Part shown: one piece after another, positions 19,835 through 28,315 of the stretch
How positions within the stretch are numbered: the stretch's first letter is position 1
How the letters are laid out: every line of letters starts with the position of its first letter
Source: Fortiea sp. LEGE XX443
Lineage (GTDB): Bacteria; Cyanobacteriota; Cyanobacteriia; Cyanobacteriales; Nostocaceae
Direction: 5' to 3'
NCBI RefSeq assembly: GCF_015206815.1
Contig: NZ_JADEXZ010000006.1
Location: 1 to 64,000 of the forward strand
DNA length: 64,000 nt
Translations under genes and position numbers: made by a program
The notes under the pieces: generated by a model
The model's database searches: none
Seen by the model: the letters and a program-made list of their open reading frames with translations, nothing else
Told to the model about the DNA's origin: nothing

Positions 19835-20420
19835 GTGAGTACGTATCCTGTATTAATCAATATTCTCTCTACAAGGGATATAGAAATACCTACAAGCTTC
19901 ATATCAAATATTGCCGGATTACGGGCAATACAAGATTATCGGGTAATTAATCTTTGGGAGGTTGATGTCAACATTGCATTTCAACAACCTCTACCATCTT
20001 TACTGCCCTTTGTACCCATTCTTAAAGGCGGCGATTCTGAGCCGATAACTTAGAGAAGCATTGCAAATGCTACGTGCTGATGAACAACTCAATCAACTAG
20101 AAACAGTCTTAGCTTTTTTTGCTACGTTTGTACTAGAGAGTGCTTTAGTTCAAGAAATTATGAGGTGGGATATGGCTGTGTTACGCGAATCACCTTGGTA
20201 TCAAGAAATTTTACGTGAAGGAGAAGCAAGCGGAGAAGCACGGGGGCTAAGAGAAGGATTGTTGTCAGGTATTGAGTTGGCTTTGGAGATAAAATTTGGT
20301 AATCCTGGGTTAGAATTAATGCCTTTTATCAATCGAATCACTGATTTGTCGCAATTAAAGGCGATTCAACAAGCTATCAAAACTGTCAATTCGGTCGAGG
20401 AGTTAAGACAGATGTTTTAG
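19835..20420 (+). pseudogene. Broken Rpn/YhgA-like nuclease gene (frameshifted, 5'-truncated)
   Basis: Two frames belong together: 19835-20053 ('...FISNIAGLRAIQDYRVINLWEVDVNIAFQQPLPSLLPFVPILKGGD...') and 20061-20420 ('...REALQMLRADEQLNQLETVLAFFATFVLESALVQEIMRWDMAVLRESPWYQEILREGEASGEARG...', split here only for description). They join if one base is gained or lost near 20046-20054. The N-terminal nuclease core is missing, and the tail shows the 'REG..SGEARG' and helical C-terminus of the Rpn/PD-(D/E)XK transposase-associated family. A complete relative lies at 56361-57197. Confidence 0.65.
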
Positions 20421-20459
20421 AGGATGTTTTTTGATAAATAATTTTGTCAGCATCATAGT

Positions 20460-20714
20460 AGGTGGAAGTCCAAAGTTTTAGTTCTATCATTCATACTGGG
20501 TCGCTATACTAAAATCATTCTTTACGAACAACTACGAATCAGTCTATTGCAGGATGGGCAGCATCAAGATGGCAATGCTAGTTCTCGCTTTCCTGATTTC
20601 CCCATAATTGATTGCATTCCTCAGTTTCTTGATCGCAGTCAAACTGAAGGACGCAGCCAAACCCTGAAAGCTTTTCGCCGATGGGTACGAGAGTTTAGTA
20701 AAGGCATAAAATAG
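20460..20714 (+). pseudogene. 3' fragment of a Uma2-like (DUF820) endonuclease gene
   Basis: An open stretch without a start codon reads '...RYTKIILYEQLRISLLQDG...' and ends '...FPIIDCIPQFLDRSQTEGR...LKAFRRWVRE...' with a stop at 20712-20714. The tail resembles the C-terminus of Uma2/DUF820-type PD-(D/E)XK proteins of cyanobacteria. No upstream part is present. Assignment to Uma2 is tentative. Confidence 0.4.
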
Positions 20715-20929
20715 AGATCGTTTAACCTACATTTAACTCCGATATTTTTGATTGAGGAGAAAAGCGTCAATCGTTCTCCCATGTACCTCAACAATACCCT
20801 ACAGTTCACACTGATTTTATTGTGCTGCTTTTTTTATTAACCATAGCTTTACCGAATCTTTCTCATAGCAGAGATTTTTTATTTCTATATTTTTGTTAAG
20901 ATCATCAAAATTTTATCCAAAATAATATT

Positions 20930-21973
20930 ATGACTTTACATGCTGAATTGCATCGACATCTGGGCGGTTCGGTTGTACCGCGTGTTTTATGGCGATATTT
21001 TGAGCGACATTCTGCGGAATTAGTTTCTCGTTTTCCCAACTACGGAGAATTTGAAAATTTTTATACAAGACCCCGCAATACCCTAGATGAATATTTAGAA
21101 TTGCATACCTTAGTTGAAAGTGTGCAAACTGTAGAGACTTTGCCTTACTTTATTTATCGCTTGGTGCGGGGTGCTTATATATTTGAAAACTTAGCTTATC
21201 TCGAACTGCGTTATACACCGTATTTACGGACACCAGAACATCTGGGTCAATCACAAAGAATTGACAAGATGGCGGAAATAGTGTCCGTGGTGGGTAAAGC
21301 CAGTCACCTGCAAGAATATCCCATTGTCACTAGCCAAATTTTGTGTATGCACTCGCGCCTGCCTTATGAGGTGAATAAGGCGATTATTGATTTGGCAGTG
21401 CAGAACAAAGATTATGTATGTGGGATAGATATAGCAGGGGGAGATAGCTATTATGCCGATCGCCTGCAAGAATGGATTAGTTTATATGATTATGCGCGAT
21501 CGCAAGGCATTAATACCACTGGACATCTTTACGAAACCACCGCTGGTTGTTACCCAGAACTTTTACCATATCTGATGCGGATTGGTCACGGTATCCAAAT
21601 TCCATTGTTATATCCAGAGTTATTACAGGATGTGGCTAGAAGGGGACAGTGTTTAGAAGTTTGCCCCACAACTTACCTTAAAACTGGGACTTTACAAGAC
21701 ATCCGCCAACTAAAATTAGTTTTTGACCGTTGTTTTGATGCAGGGGTAGATATTGCGATTTGTACTGACAACGCCGGTTTACATAATGTCCGTTTGCCAT
21801 TTGAGTACGAAAATCTCTTGACTTACGACATTATCAGCTTTGCACAGCTACAAGCCTGCCAAGATGCTGCTTTTCGCCACGCTTTTGCATGGCCTTACAG
21901 TCACCGTCCCGCATCGCTGCTAAATGGTTTACTTCAGCCAGAAACAGCTAAAGTTTTGGCTATGAAAGATTAG
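20930..21973 (+). CDS. Adenosine deaminase family protein
   Basis: The 347-residue protein belongs to the amidohydrolase superfamily, adenosine deaminase group. It shows the metal-binding 'ELHRHLGGS' (His8, His10), the 'TGHLYETT' and 'RIGHGIQIP' histidines and the late 'ICTDNAG' Asp. It should hydrolytically deaminate adenosine or a related purine. The signature 'CTDNAG' differs from the classic 'NTDDP', so substrate may differ. It starts with ATG after an AT-rich leader and has no clear operon partner. Confidence 0.85.
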   Translation: MTLHAELHRHLGGSVVPRVLWRYFERHSAELVSRFPNYGEFENFYTRPRNTLDEYLELHTLVESVQTVETLPYFIYRLVRGAYIFENLAYLELRYTPYLRTPEHLGQSQRIDKMAEIVSVVGKASHLQEYPIVTSQILCMHSRLPYEVNKAIIDLAVQNKDYVCGIDIAGGDSYYADRLQEWISLYDYARSQGINTTGHLYETTAGCYPELLPYLMRIGHGIQIPLLYPELLQDVARRGQCLEVCPTTYLKTGTLQDIRQLKLVFDRCFDAGVDIAICTDNAGLHNVRLPFEYENLLTYDIISFAQLQACQDAAFRHAFAWPYSHRPASLLNGLLQPETAKVLAMKD

Positions 21974-21975
21974 TA

Positions 21976-22210
21976 GCAAGGGGACAGGTAACAGGGGACA
22001 GGTAACAGGTGACAGGTAACAGGGTAAAAAGCCTTGTGTTGTCTCAATTTTCTCATCTGTTTAATGTTATGAACTGTGATTTGATTGCTGTACCAAGGCG
22101 GCTACAAAGGCAAAACCCGCCTACGCGGGTTCTAAAGCCTTCATTTTTCGTCAGTCCGCGCAGGCGGACTTAGTTTGTGTAGCCGCGATTTTTAATCGCT
22201 AGGGTTAGGC
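21976..22210. repeat. Tandem octamers and a Nostoc palindromic repeat
   Basis: After the deaminase gene come tandem 'GGTAACAGGGGACAGGTAACAGGTGACA' repeats (21978-22024), then at about 22090-22205 a GC-rich element with two hairpins: AACCCGCCTACGCGGGTT and TCCGCGCAGGCGGA, ending 'GTAGCCGCGATTTTTAATCGC'. The latter resembles a dispersed cyanobacterial repeat. No gene is present. Confidence 0.6.
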
Positions 22211-22274
22211 GGAACATGTGATATGACATACATAAAAATGTCTTTTCCCCACCCCTACTCCCTAGTTATGCTGT

Positions 22275-22610
22275 TTACGCTGCCACACCCTCTGTAGCGC
22301 CGCCAGCTGTTTTCCAGGCAATTAAACCACCTTTGATTTCACCTACCTCAGAAAATCCAGCACCACGCAGTACTTGTGCGGCTTGGGCGGTTTGTTGGTC
22401 ATTGTCGCCATAGATATAAATATGGCGTTCTTTGTGTAGAGTAGATTTGGCGCGATTTACCAGGTCATCTAAGGGGATTGGAATTGCCCCAGATATGTGA
22501 CCATGATTATAACTGTGGCGATCGCGCACATCAATAATTGTAAAAGCTGGTTGACCCCATTCCAACCGAGACTTTAAATCGTGAGCATCGGTGACTAAGT
22601 TACTACTCAT
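22275..22610 (-). CDS. Rhodanese-like domain protein lacking the catalytic Cys
   Basis: A single rhodanese domain ('FTIIDVRDRHSYNHGHISGAIPIP...' and '...KGGLIAWKTAGG') of about 111 residues. The active-site loop, normally Y-C-R-x-G-x-R, reads 'YGDNDQQT', so the sulphur-carrying Cys is Gly. It is therefore unlikely to transfer sulphur and may bind an anion or a partner protein. ATG at 22610 is favoured by a GGGAA six bases upstream; another ATG lies at 22616 and the open frame extends to a TTG at 22640. Confidence 0.85.
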   Translation of the reverse strand: MSSNLVTDAHDLKSRLEWGQPAFTIIDVRDRHSYNHGHISGAIPIPLDDLVNRAKSTLHKERHIYIYGDNDQQTAQAAQVLRGAGFSEVGEIKGGLIAWKTAGGATEGVAA

Positions 22611-22759
22611 AAGCATTTCCCGCTTACATCTCACAAGCAATCTATCAAAAATCGACTTTCAATAGAGGTTTCTTTACAATTAATAAAAATTTCTGTTGAG
22701 GTATAGATAAAACTACTTATTCTATTCAGTGGTTGCTTGGCTGGCTTAAACTAGAATTT

Positions 22760-24466
22760 ATGTCATCTACTATTCAAGCTTTACCAACAGAGGTCGTATA
22801 TCTCATTACCGCTGGCGAGGTCATAGACTCGTTTGCTTCTGTAGTCCGAGAATTAGTAGAAAATTCTTTGGATGCAGGTGCAACCAGAATTGTGGTTTAC
22901 CTGTGGCCGCAGCAGTGGCGCATCCGCGTTGCCGACAATGGTTGTGGGATGAACCTAGAAGATTTGCAACAAGCAGCCACAGCCCACAGCACTAGTAAAA
23001 TTCACTCTAGTGATGATTTATGGAACATTAACAGCTTGGGATTTCGTGGTGAAGCTTTGCACAGCTTGACTACTCTTGCAGATTTGGAAATTTTGAGTCG
23101 TCCAAACGATGGCGATTTAGGATGGCGGGTGGTTTATGGTGATGATGGCAAGGCACAAGAAGTAGAAGCAACCGCGATCGCACCTGGTACAGTAGTCACA
23201 GTCTCCAATCTTTTTGGTAATTGCGTGTCACGCCGTCAAGGTTTACCCAGTGCCACGCAACAAATGAAAGCTGTACAAACGACAATTCATCAAATTGCCC
23301 TTTGTCATCCCCAAGTTACATGGCAACTTTGGCAAAATGACCGAGTATGGTTTACCATTTCCCCCGCTGCTACCACAGGACAACTACTGCCGCAAATCTT
23401 ACCGCAAGTCCGACAAGGTGATTTACAAGAACTAAAACTAGAAATCCCTAACCCCCAACTCCCCACTCAGCACTCAAAACTCAGCACTCAGCACTCAGCA
23501 CTTAATTTAGTAGTAGGATTACCAGACCGTTGTCATCGCCATCGTCCAGACTGGGTGCGGATAGCTATTAACGGACGGATGGTAAAATCACCAGAACTTG
23601 AGCAAACAATTTTGTCAGCGTTTCATAGGACATTACCACGCGATCGCTATCCTATTTGTTTATTACATCTTTTCATTTCTCCCGACCAAATTAACTGGAA
23701 TCGCAATCCAGCCAAAACCGAAATCTATCTCAATGAACTAAACTATTGGCAAGGGCAAATCACCCAAGCCATTGACCAAGCACTCCGTATTGATTCGGCT
23801 AATTTTAAAGAAGCTGTTCACACAACCAGAGTCAGTAAATTACTCAAAGCTGCTGAAGAAAAAGGCGGCTATAACTTTAACCCCAAACCAGAAGACAATA
23901 CTCAGCACTTAGCACTTAGCACTCAGCACTCCCTCAAAGCTGTCGCCCAAGTTAGCAACACTTACATTGTTGCCGAACATGCCAGCGGTATGTGGCTAGT
24001 AGAACAGCATATTGCCCACGAGCGAGTTTTGTACGAACAAATATGTGATAATTGGCAGATGCTTCCTGTTGAACCGTCAATTATTCTTTATCAGTTGTCA
24101 CCAGCCCAAGTTTCCCAATTGCAACGCATTGGTATAGAGATAGAAACATTTGGCGAACAACTTTGGGCAGTTCGTAATATACCCGCCCTTTTACAGCAGC
24201 GCGAAGACTGTGCAGAAGCAATTTTAGAACTCAGTTGGGGAGGCGATTTACAAGCTGCTCAAGTAGCTGTCGCTTGCCGCAGTGCTATTCGTAACGGCAC
24301 ACCACTGAACCTACAAGAAATGCAAACACTATTAGAGCAATGGCAACGCACTCGTAACCCCCGTACCTGTCCCCACGGAAGACCTATCTATTTATCCCTA
24401 GAAGAATCAGCCTTGTCAAGATTTTTCCGTAGACATTGGGTAATTGGTAAAAGCCACGGAATATAA
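22760..24466 (+). CDS. mutL: DNA mismatch repair protein MutL
   Basis: MutL couples MutS mismatch recognition to strand incision. The 568-residue protein has the GHKL ATPase N-domain ('ITAGEVIDSFASVVRELVENSLDAGA', 'DNGCGM', 'TSKI', 'GFRGEAL') and a C-terminal domain with the nuclease-type 'EQHIAHERVLYE' (about 415-426) and 'CPHGRP'. ATG at 22760 is chosen; the frame opens at a TTG 27 bases earlier. Two stretches of the linker are encoded by ACTCAGC-type tandem repeats read in frame (about residues 230-248 and 380-392), giving 'TQHSKLSTQHSAL' and 'TQHLALSTQHSL'. They lie outside the catalytic motifs, so function is probably kept. Confidence 0.94.
   Translation: MSSTIQALPTEVVYLITAGEVIDSFASVVRELVENSLDAGATRIVVYLWPQQWRIRVADNGCGMNLEDLQQAATAHSTSKIHSSDDLWNINSLGFRGEALHSLTTLADLEILSRPNDGDLGWRVVYGDDGKAQEVEATAIAPGTVVTVSNLFGNCVSRRQGLPSATQQMKAVQTTIHQIALCHPQVTWQLWQNDRVWFTISPAATTGQLLPQILPQVRQGDLQELKLEIPNPQLPTQHSKLSTQHSALNLVVGLPDRCHRHRPDWVRIAINGRMVKSPELEQTILSAFHRTLPRDRYPICLLHLFISPDQINWNRNPAKTEIYLNELNYWQGQITQAIDQALRIDSANFKEAVHTTRVSKLLKAAEEKGGYNFNPKPEDNTQHLALSTQHSLKAVAQVSNTYIVAEHASGMWLVEQHIAHERVLYEQICDNWQMLPVEPSIILYQLSPAQVSQLQRIGIEIETFGEQLWAVRNIPALLQQREDCAEAILELSWGGDLQAAQVAVACRSAIRNGTPLNLQEMQTLLEQWQRTRNPRTCPHGRPIYLSLEESALSRFFRRHWVIGKSHGI
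23461..23504 (+). repeat. ACTCAGC tandem repeat inside mutL (first tract)
   Basis: Copies of CACTCAGCACTCA-type heptamers lie in the mutL reading frame and are translated as Thr-Gln-His-Ser repeats. The length keeps the frame open. Confidence 0.8.
23898..23931 (+). repeat. ACTCAGC/ACTTAGC tandem repeat inside mutL (second tract)
   Basis: A second in-frame heptamer tract (ACTCAGCACTTAGCACTTAGC) lies in the inter-domain linker of mutL, just before the C-terminal domain. Confidence 0.8.
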
Positions 24467-24590
24467 ATACAAGGCAAAAGGCAAAAGTTAAATTTGTCTT
24501 ATACCAATTGGAAAAATGATTGCGACAAATGGATTTTCCAAAAGTTTATACAATTACTGTGTTAAAATCCAAAATCCAAAATTATCTGAC

Positions 24591-25058
24591 TTAGGATTTT
24601 TTTTGCAGGCGAATCAATGTATTGTAAATCTGTCTTTTTAAGTTATTGTCATTTTGAATCTCTACAGTAATCTTATTGAAACGCTCAATGCTTAAACCAT
24701 TTTCTTCAACTATTTGTTGAGAGCGATTACAGTAATTTACAGCAATATTTCTGGCTTTCTGCGGTAAATTGTTAATACTCTTAGGGTCGTTACAAACAAT
24801 CTGCGGTATTTCTCTACCACCAATCAATTTTTTGATTTCTCCGAAGGCTTGTTGACGCGATGGTTCCATTGCTAAGACAGCTTGGGCATAGCTAACGATT
24901 TCATTATTATTCACTACTGGAGTTTGAGCATGAGCTTTGCCTGTAAATATTAAAGTGCTGGCAAACAAACTAGCAGTAGCCATAACTCCAAAAAGGCAAG
25001 TTCTAGTTAATAAACTTTCCAGAGTATTTTGGAAAACCAAATTAGCAATTCTCTTCAT
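24591..25058 (-). CDS. Secreted DUF4168 family protein
   Basis: A 155-residue protein with a hydrophobic export segment ending '...FTGKAHA' (cleavage after AHA at about residue 44) and a helical DUF4168 domain ('YAQAVLAMEPSRQQAFGEIKKLI' and '...RFNKITVEIQNDNNLKRQIYNTLIRLQ'). DUF4168 proteins are common in cyanobacteria and other bacteria; they are periplasmic or cell-surface and functionally uncharacterised. Two Cys residues in the mature part could form a disulphide. It is monocistronic by position. Confidence 0.82.
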   Translation of the reverse strand: MKRIANLVFQNTLESLLTRTCLFGVMATASLFASTLIFTGKAHAQTPVVNNNEIVSYAQAVLAMEPSRQQAFGEIKKLIGGREIPQIVCNDPKSINNLPQKARNIAVNYCNRSQQIVEENGLSIERFNKITVEIQNDNNLKRQIYNTLIRLQKKS

Positions 25059-25168
25059 AATCTCGGTGACACAGAACTCAATCTTAGGGGTGCTTTATTG
25101 ATTGTGAATTATTTTAGGAGCGAGAAGTTCCAACAAAATCTCAGTGTACCGAAATTTTATATGTATTT

Positions 25169-26158
25169 TCAGTTGCCTTTACATATTTGACAGAGTTCAA
25201 TTACTTTTGTTTGGAGTGTAGATGTTTCCGCAGATCCTTGCTTAAGGCTGACTTCTAACTCTAACAGTAACGGTAAACACGAGATTAGTTGTTGCACAGA
25301 CAAGAATTTGACTTCTTGTTGTAAAAAGTAGATACGTTTAGGGTTACTAACATCAGCCGCTTGGGCGATCGCTTGTGGGTTTCGCTCACCGCTATCTGTG
25401 ACAATTTTGACCCATAACCAAGTGCGAAATTGACCAATTAAAGTTGCCGCTATTCGTAAGCCTGGTTCGGCTGCATTCAACAGGTCAGTTAAAATAGTTA
25501 AAGCTTTACCTGTGTCTCCTGTTCTAATTGCTGCTGCTAATTGTAGACTATTTTGCGTAGTATTTCTGACTAATTGGCTAACTGTGTCTACATCTAAAGG
25601 CTTTTTGCTATCTAGATAATAAAGCCGTAATTTCTCTAATTCGTTGTAAAGCAGCCTTGTGTCATTACCTACAGATTCGGCTAAGAATTCAGCAGTTTTA
25701 GGAGTAAGTGGGACTCCCACAGCTTGAGCGACTTGCTGAACAGCTTGCACAATTAATTCCGTTTTCCAAGGTGGAATGAGGGAAAATTCGCGGAACTCCG
25801 TGGCGAATTGCTTCACCAATTTTGTAGATTTTAGCCGTTCATCTGGTTTATTGCGACTGGTGAGTAATAAAAATGAATTTTCGGGAATTACTGGTAAGGT
25901 GCGCGTCAGTTCCGCCAAAACATTTTCAGGACATTGTTGACAGAGGTTTGTATTCATGAGCCAAACCAAACGTCCACCAGCGCCAAAAGCAGGAGTCATC
26001 GCTTGATTTAAACCTGAAATCGCCGCATCAGGTTGATCAGGAGCAAAATAAGAATAGTTAAAATCTGTCCACAGAGGATCTAAAATGCGATCGCGCAACG
26101 AAGTAACCGCTTTTTCAATAGCAAAGTCATCTTCACCCCAGTAAACAAAAATTGGCAT
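25169..26158 (-). CDS. holA: DNA polymerase III subunit delta
   Basis: HolA is the clamp-loader subunit that opens the beta sliding clamp. The 329-residue protein matches cyanobacterial HolA throughout ('MPIFVYWGEDDFAIEKAV...', 'LLTSRNKPDERLKSTKLVKQF', 'ESVGNDTRLLYNELEKLRLY'). Its ATG abuts a 131-bp MITE-like element, so the whole immediate leader is mobile-element sequence and no Shine-Dalgarno is visible. Further upstream lies an array of 21-bp-spaced repeats. Translation initiation must therefore rely on the inserted sequence or be leaderless-like. Confidence 0.94.
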   Translation of the reverse strand: MPIFVYWGEDDFAIEKAVTSLRDRILDPLWTDFNYSYFAPDQPDAAISGLNQAMTPAFGAGGRLVWLMNTNLCQQCPENVLAELTRTLPVIPENSFLLLTSRNKPDERLKSTKLVKQFATEFREFSLIPPWKTELIVQAVQQVAQAVGVPLTPKTAEFLAESVGNDTRLLYNELEKLRLYYLDSKKPLDVDTVSQLVRNTTQNSLQLAAAIRTGDTGKALTILTDLLNAAEPGLRIAATLIGQFRTWLWVKIVTDSGERNPQAIAQAADVSNPKRIYFLQQEVKFLSVQQLISCLPLLLELEVSLKQGSAETSTLQTKVIELCQICKGN

Positions 26159-26288
26159 AAGTAGGTCGGTGTTAAAAATTGTCGTTATGACAAGGCAGGA
26201 GGCAGAGGGCAGAAGGCAGAAGGGAAGAGGTTTTCAAGCTACTTTACTTTCCGTTACATAGTTCGGTTTATTTGCACCTTTCTACTTA
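26158..26288. mobile_element. 131-bp MITE-like element, copy 2 (abuts holA start)
   Basis: Identical to the copy at 2251-2381 except for one base (G for A at the eighth position). The terminal inverted repeats begin TAAGTAG and end CTACTTA. Its left TA overlaps the holA start codon region: the first base of the element is the last base of the start triplet as read on the plus strand. Confidence 0.75.
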
Positions 26289-26455
26289 CATCGCCAGGCA
26301 ATATTAATGTCTAGGCTCACAATGTTAATTCATCGCCAAGCAATGTTAATGTCTAGGCTCACAATGTTAATTCATCGCCTGCAATGTTAATGCCTAGACT
26401 CACAATGTTAATTCATCGCCTGGCAATGTTAATGTCTAGACTCACAATGTTAATA
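26289..26455. repeat. Four 42-bp tandem repeats with 21-bp-phased AATGTTAAT iterons
   Basis: Four units (42, 42, 41 and 42 bp) of the form CATCGCC..GCAATGTTAAT, GTCTAG(G/A)CTC, ACAATGTTAATT. Each holds two AATGTTAAT cores 21 bp apart, so about eight direct cores (one reads AATATTAAT) are phased at two helical turns. A partial 'CTGTTAATAC' follows. The array lies upstream of holA and downstream of the recombinase gene. Confidence 0.85.
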
Positions 26456-26564
26456 CTGTTAATACATCGACTTGTAAAAATTAATCCATCCTACTGGCGT
26501 AGCAACTTTAAAAGACTTGTGTGTACACAGTAGGAGGGAGAGTGCGGGGCTTCTGCTGCTTCAG

Positions 26565-27866
26565 CTAAAAAATAAACACAACTCGTAAATCCCACTCTTT
26601 ATCTTGGTGAATAATTTCAATTTGCCGAATAAATTCTCGCAGATAAAAGCGTCTTTCTGCTTCCGATAAATCTAACCAAAATTGAGGAATGGAAACTGCT
26701 TGAGCCACAGAACGGAGATCATCTGGCGGAAGTGTTGCTAGTCTTGCTTGGAGTGCAGAGATTTCTGTGCGGAGTTTGTACTCCCTTAATTTTGCTGTTT
26801 CTAAATCTAAAATGCCAGTTTCAATTAAAGCAGGTAACTGAGCTAGGATTTCTTGTTGACGAGCGATCGCATCTCCTAAATTATTCTTTACTGTGTCTAA
26901 TTGAGGCGAATTTATTCCTTCTACTGCTAATGGTAAATCATGGCAGACTTTTTCAATCGTACATTCCAAAACTTCTTGGTATGGAATAGCTCGACACTTA
27001 GGACTGAGGGGACAACTGATAGGACGTAAATAAAGATACTCTTTATCTTGGTAGCGGCGGGTAACACGGGTGACTGTTGTATGGGAGTTACATTCACTGC
27101 AAACAACTAACCCGGCTAAAGAACGCGGCGCACTTGCGGTTCGAGATGGTAAGCGGCTGTTACGCCGCAAAAGTCTGTCAATTTGGGCAGCTTCTTCTTT
27201 GGAAATGGTTGCTGCATGGGTGTCTGAGATAATCTCACCATTGAGATAAGCAGTATCACCCCGATAAACTGGATTCGTTAACCAGCGTCTTCCTGTGGTG
27301 ACAGAAATTTTCTTTCCGTATTTTTTTGCTAAGTAACGTACTGCTCCCCGCAAGGAACCGTAGAGTAAAAAGTTGTCAAAAAAATCTTTCACAACTGGGG
27401 AAGTGCTGCGGTCAATGATGTATTTTCCTTGACCCCGGCGATAACCATAAGGTGCTTTCCCCGGTGGAGGTGCTGCTTCGAGACGATTGCGTGCGTGTCC
27501 TTGACGGATGCGCCGACTACGTTGTTGATATTGGATTTCTTGGAGTAATTTCAGCAAGTCAGCGCGGAAATGGGATTTTTCTGATGTGTAGGATTGCTCA
27601 GTAGCAATTACCGCTACTCCCATCGTCTCTAATTCATTTAAGCGATCGCTTACTTCCTCTACAGTATCCCCCAATTCTTCCAAACGACGCACTAGCAAAC
27701 ATTCTACAGGTTCATTTTGGCAATCTGTCAGTAATTGTTGTAACTGCGATCGCGTCTCTGGTTTGCCCAAATCTTCATAAACCCGTTCCACATCCCATTC
27801 CCAATTAATGTTTTGAGTTACAGGTTCTAGGAGAGGGTCACAATAAATGTAGGCAATAATTTTCAT
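26565..27866 (-). CDS. Serine recombinase family protein with degenerate catalytic domain
   Basis: The 433-residue protein has the domain order of a large serine recombinase: an N-terminal resolvase-like domain (1-125), a recombinase DNA-binding domain ('PPGKAPYGYRRG...' to about 235), a zinc ribbon (Cys256, 259, 285, 291) and a C-terminal coiled coil. However, the start reads 'AYIYCDPLLEP' where an active enzyme has Y-x-R-V-S-T, and 'RRLEELGDT' stands where the catalytic D-R-L-x-R is expected. The nucleophilic Ser and key Arg are thus missing. It may bind DNA without recombining, or be a domesticated relative of XisF-type excisionases. The gene is otherwise intact. Confidence 0.82.
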   Translation of the reverse strand: MKIIAYIYCDPLLEPVTQNINWEWDVERVYEDLGKPETRSQLQQLLTDCQNEPVECLLVRRLEELGDTVEEVSDRLNELETMGVAVIATEQSYTSEKSHFRADLLKLLQEIQYQQRSRRIRQGHARNRLEAAPPPGKAPYGYRRGQGKYIIDRSTSPVVKDFFDNFLLYGSLRGAVRYLAKKYGKKISVTTGRRWLTNPVYRGDTAYLNGEIISDTHAATISKEEAAQIDRLLRRNSRLPSRTASAPRSLAGLVVCSECNSHTTVTRVTRRYQDKEYLYLRPISCPLSPKCRAIPYQEVLECTIEKVCHDLPLAVEGINSPQLDTVKNNLGDAIARQQEILAQLPALIETGILDLETAKLREYKLRTEISALQARLATLPPDDLRSVAQAVSIPQFWLDLSEAERRFYLREFIRQIEIIHQDKEWDLRVVFIF

Positions 27867-27955
27867 TAATCAATTGTCAATAGTCACTTGTCCTTTGTCA
27901 AAAGTCACGAGGCAGAAGGCTAAATAATAAAATTCTATACTTCATACTTCATACT

Positions 27956-28315
27956 TCACACTTCACTCATCTCAATCACGTTCCCATCTGGATCTTGAGT
28001 AAAAATAGCAGGGCGGCCGGAAGCACTCGCTTGAATAGAACAATTGTGACTGAGCAATTCTTGTTTAGCTTGTTCTAAATCAGCCACAGCAAAGGCAATG
28101 TGAGGGTTGCGTCCCCATTTTTCGTTTGGATTGTCGGTTGGTACAGTTGATGCAGCTATTAAGTGAATTTGATAGTTACCGACTTGATACCATGCACCAG
28201 GATATTTCAGGGATCGGTCAATTTTGGATAATCCTAACACTTTGCCATAAAAGTATTCGGAGCGTTCTAAGTCAGTAACGAGAAGGGCTGTATGAAGGCT
28301 CTGGGTAATCTGCAT
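27956..28315 (-). CDS. VOC (glyoxalase/bleomycin-resistance) family protein
   Basis: A 119-residue single VOC module with paired beta-alpha-beta units: 'LHTALLVTDLERSEYFYGKVLGL' and 'HIAFAVADLEQAKQELLSHN...QDPDGNVIEMSE'. The metal-binding positions (His at 7, Glu in the last strand) look present, so it is probably a metal-dependent lyase, dioxygenase or binding protein of unknown substrate. It starts at ATG; a run of short direct repeats ('ATACTTCATACTTCACACTTCAC') lies at its 3' end. Confidence 0.84.
   Translation of the reverse strand: MQITQSLHTALLVTDLERSEYFYGKVLGLSKIDRSLKYPGAWYQVGNYQIHLIAASTVPTDNPNEKWGRNPHIAFAVADLEQAKQELLSHNCSIQASASGRPAIFTQDPDGNVIEMSEV

Noticed and set aside
26289-26455. 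Possible CRISPR array
   Set aside because: The 42-bp units are contiguous repeats without unique spacers and there are no cas genes nearby.
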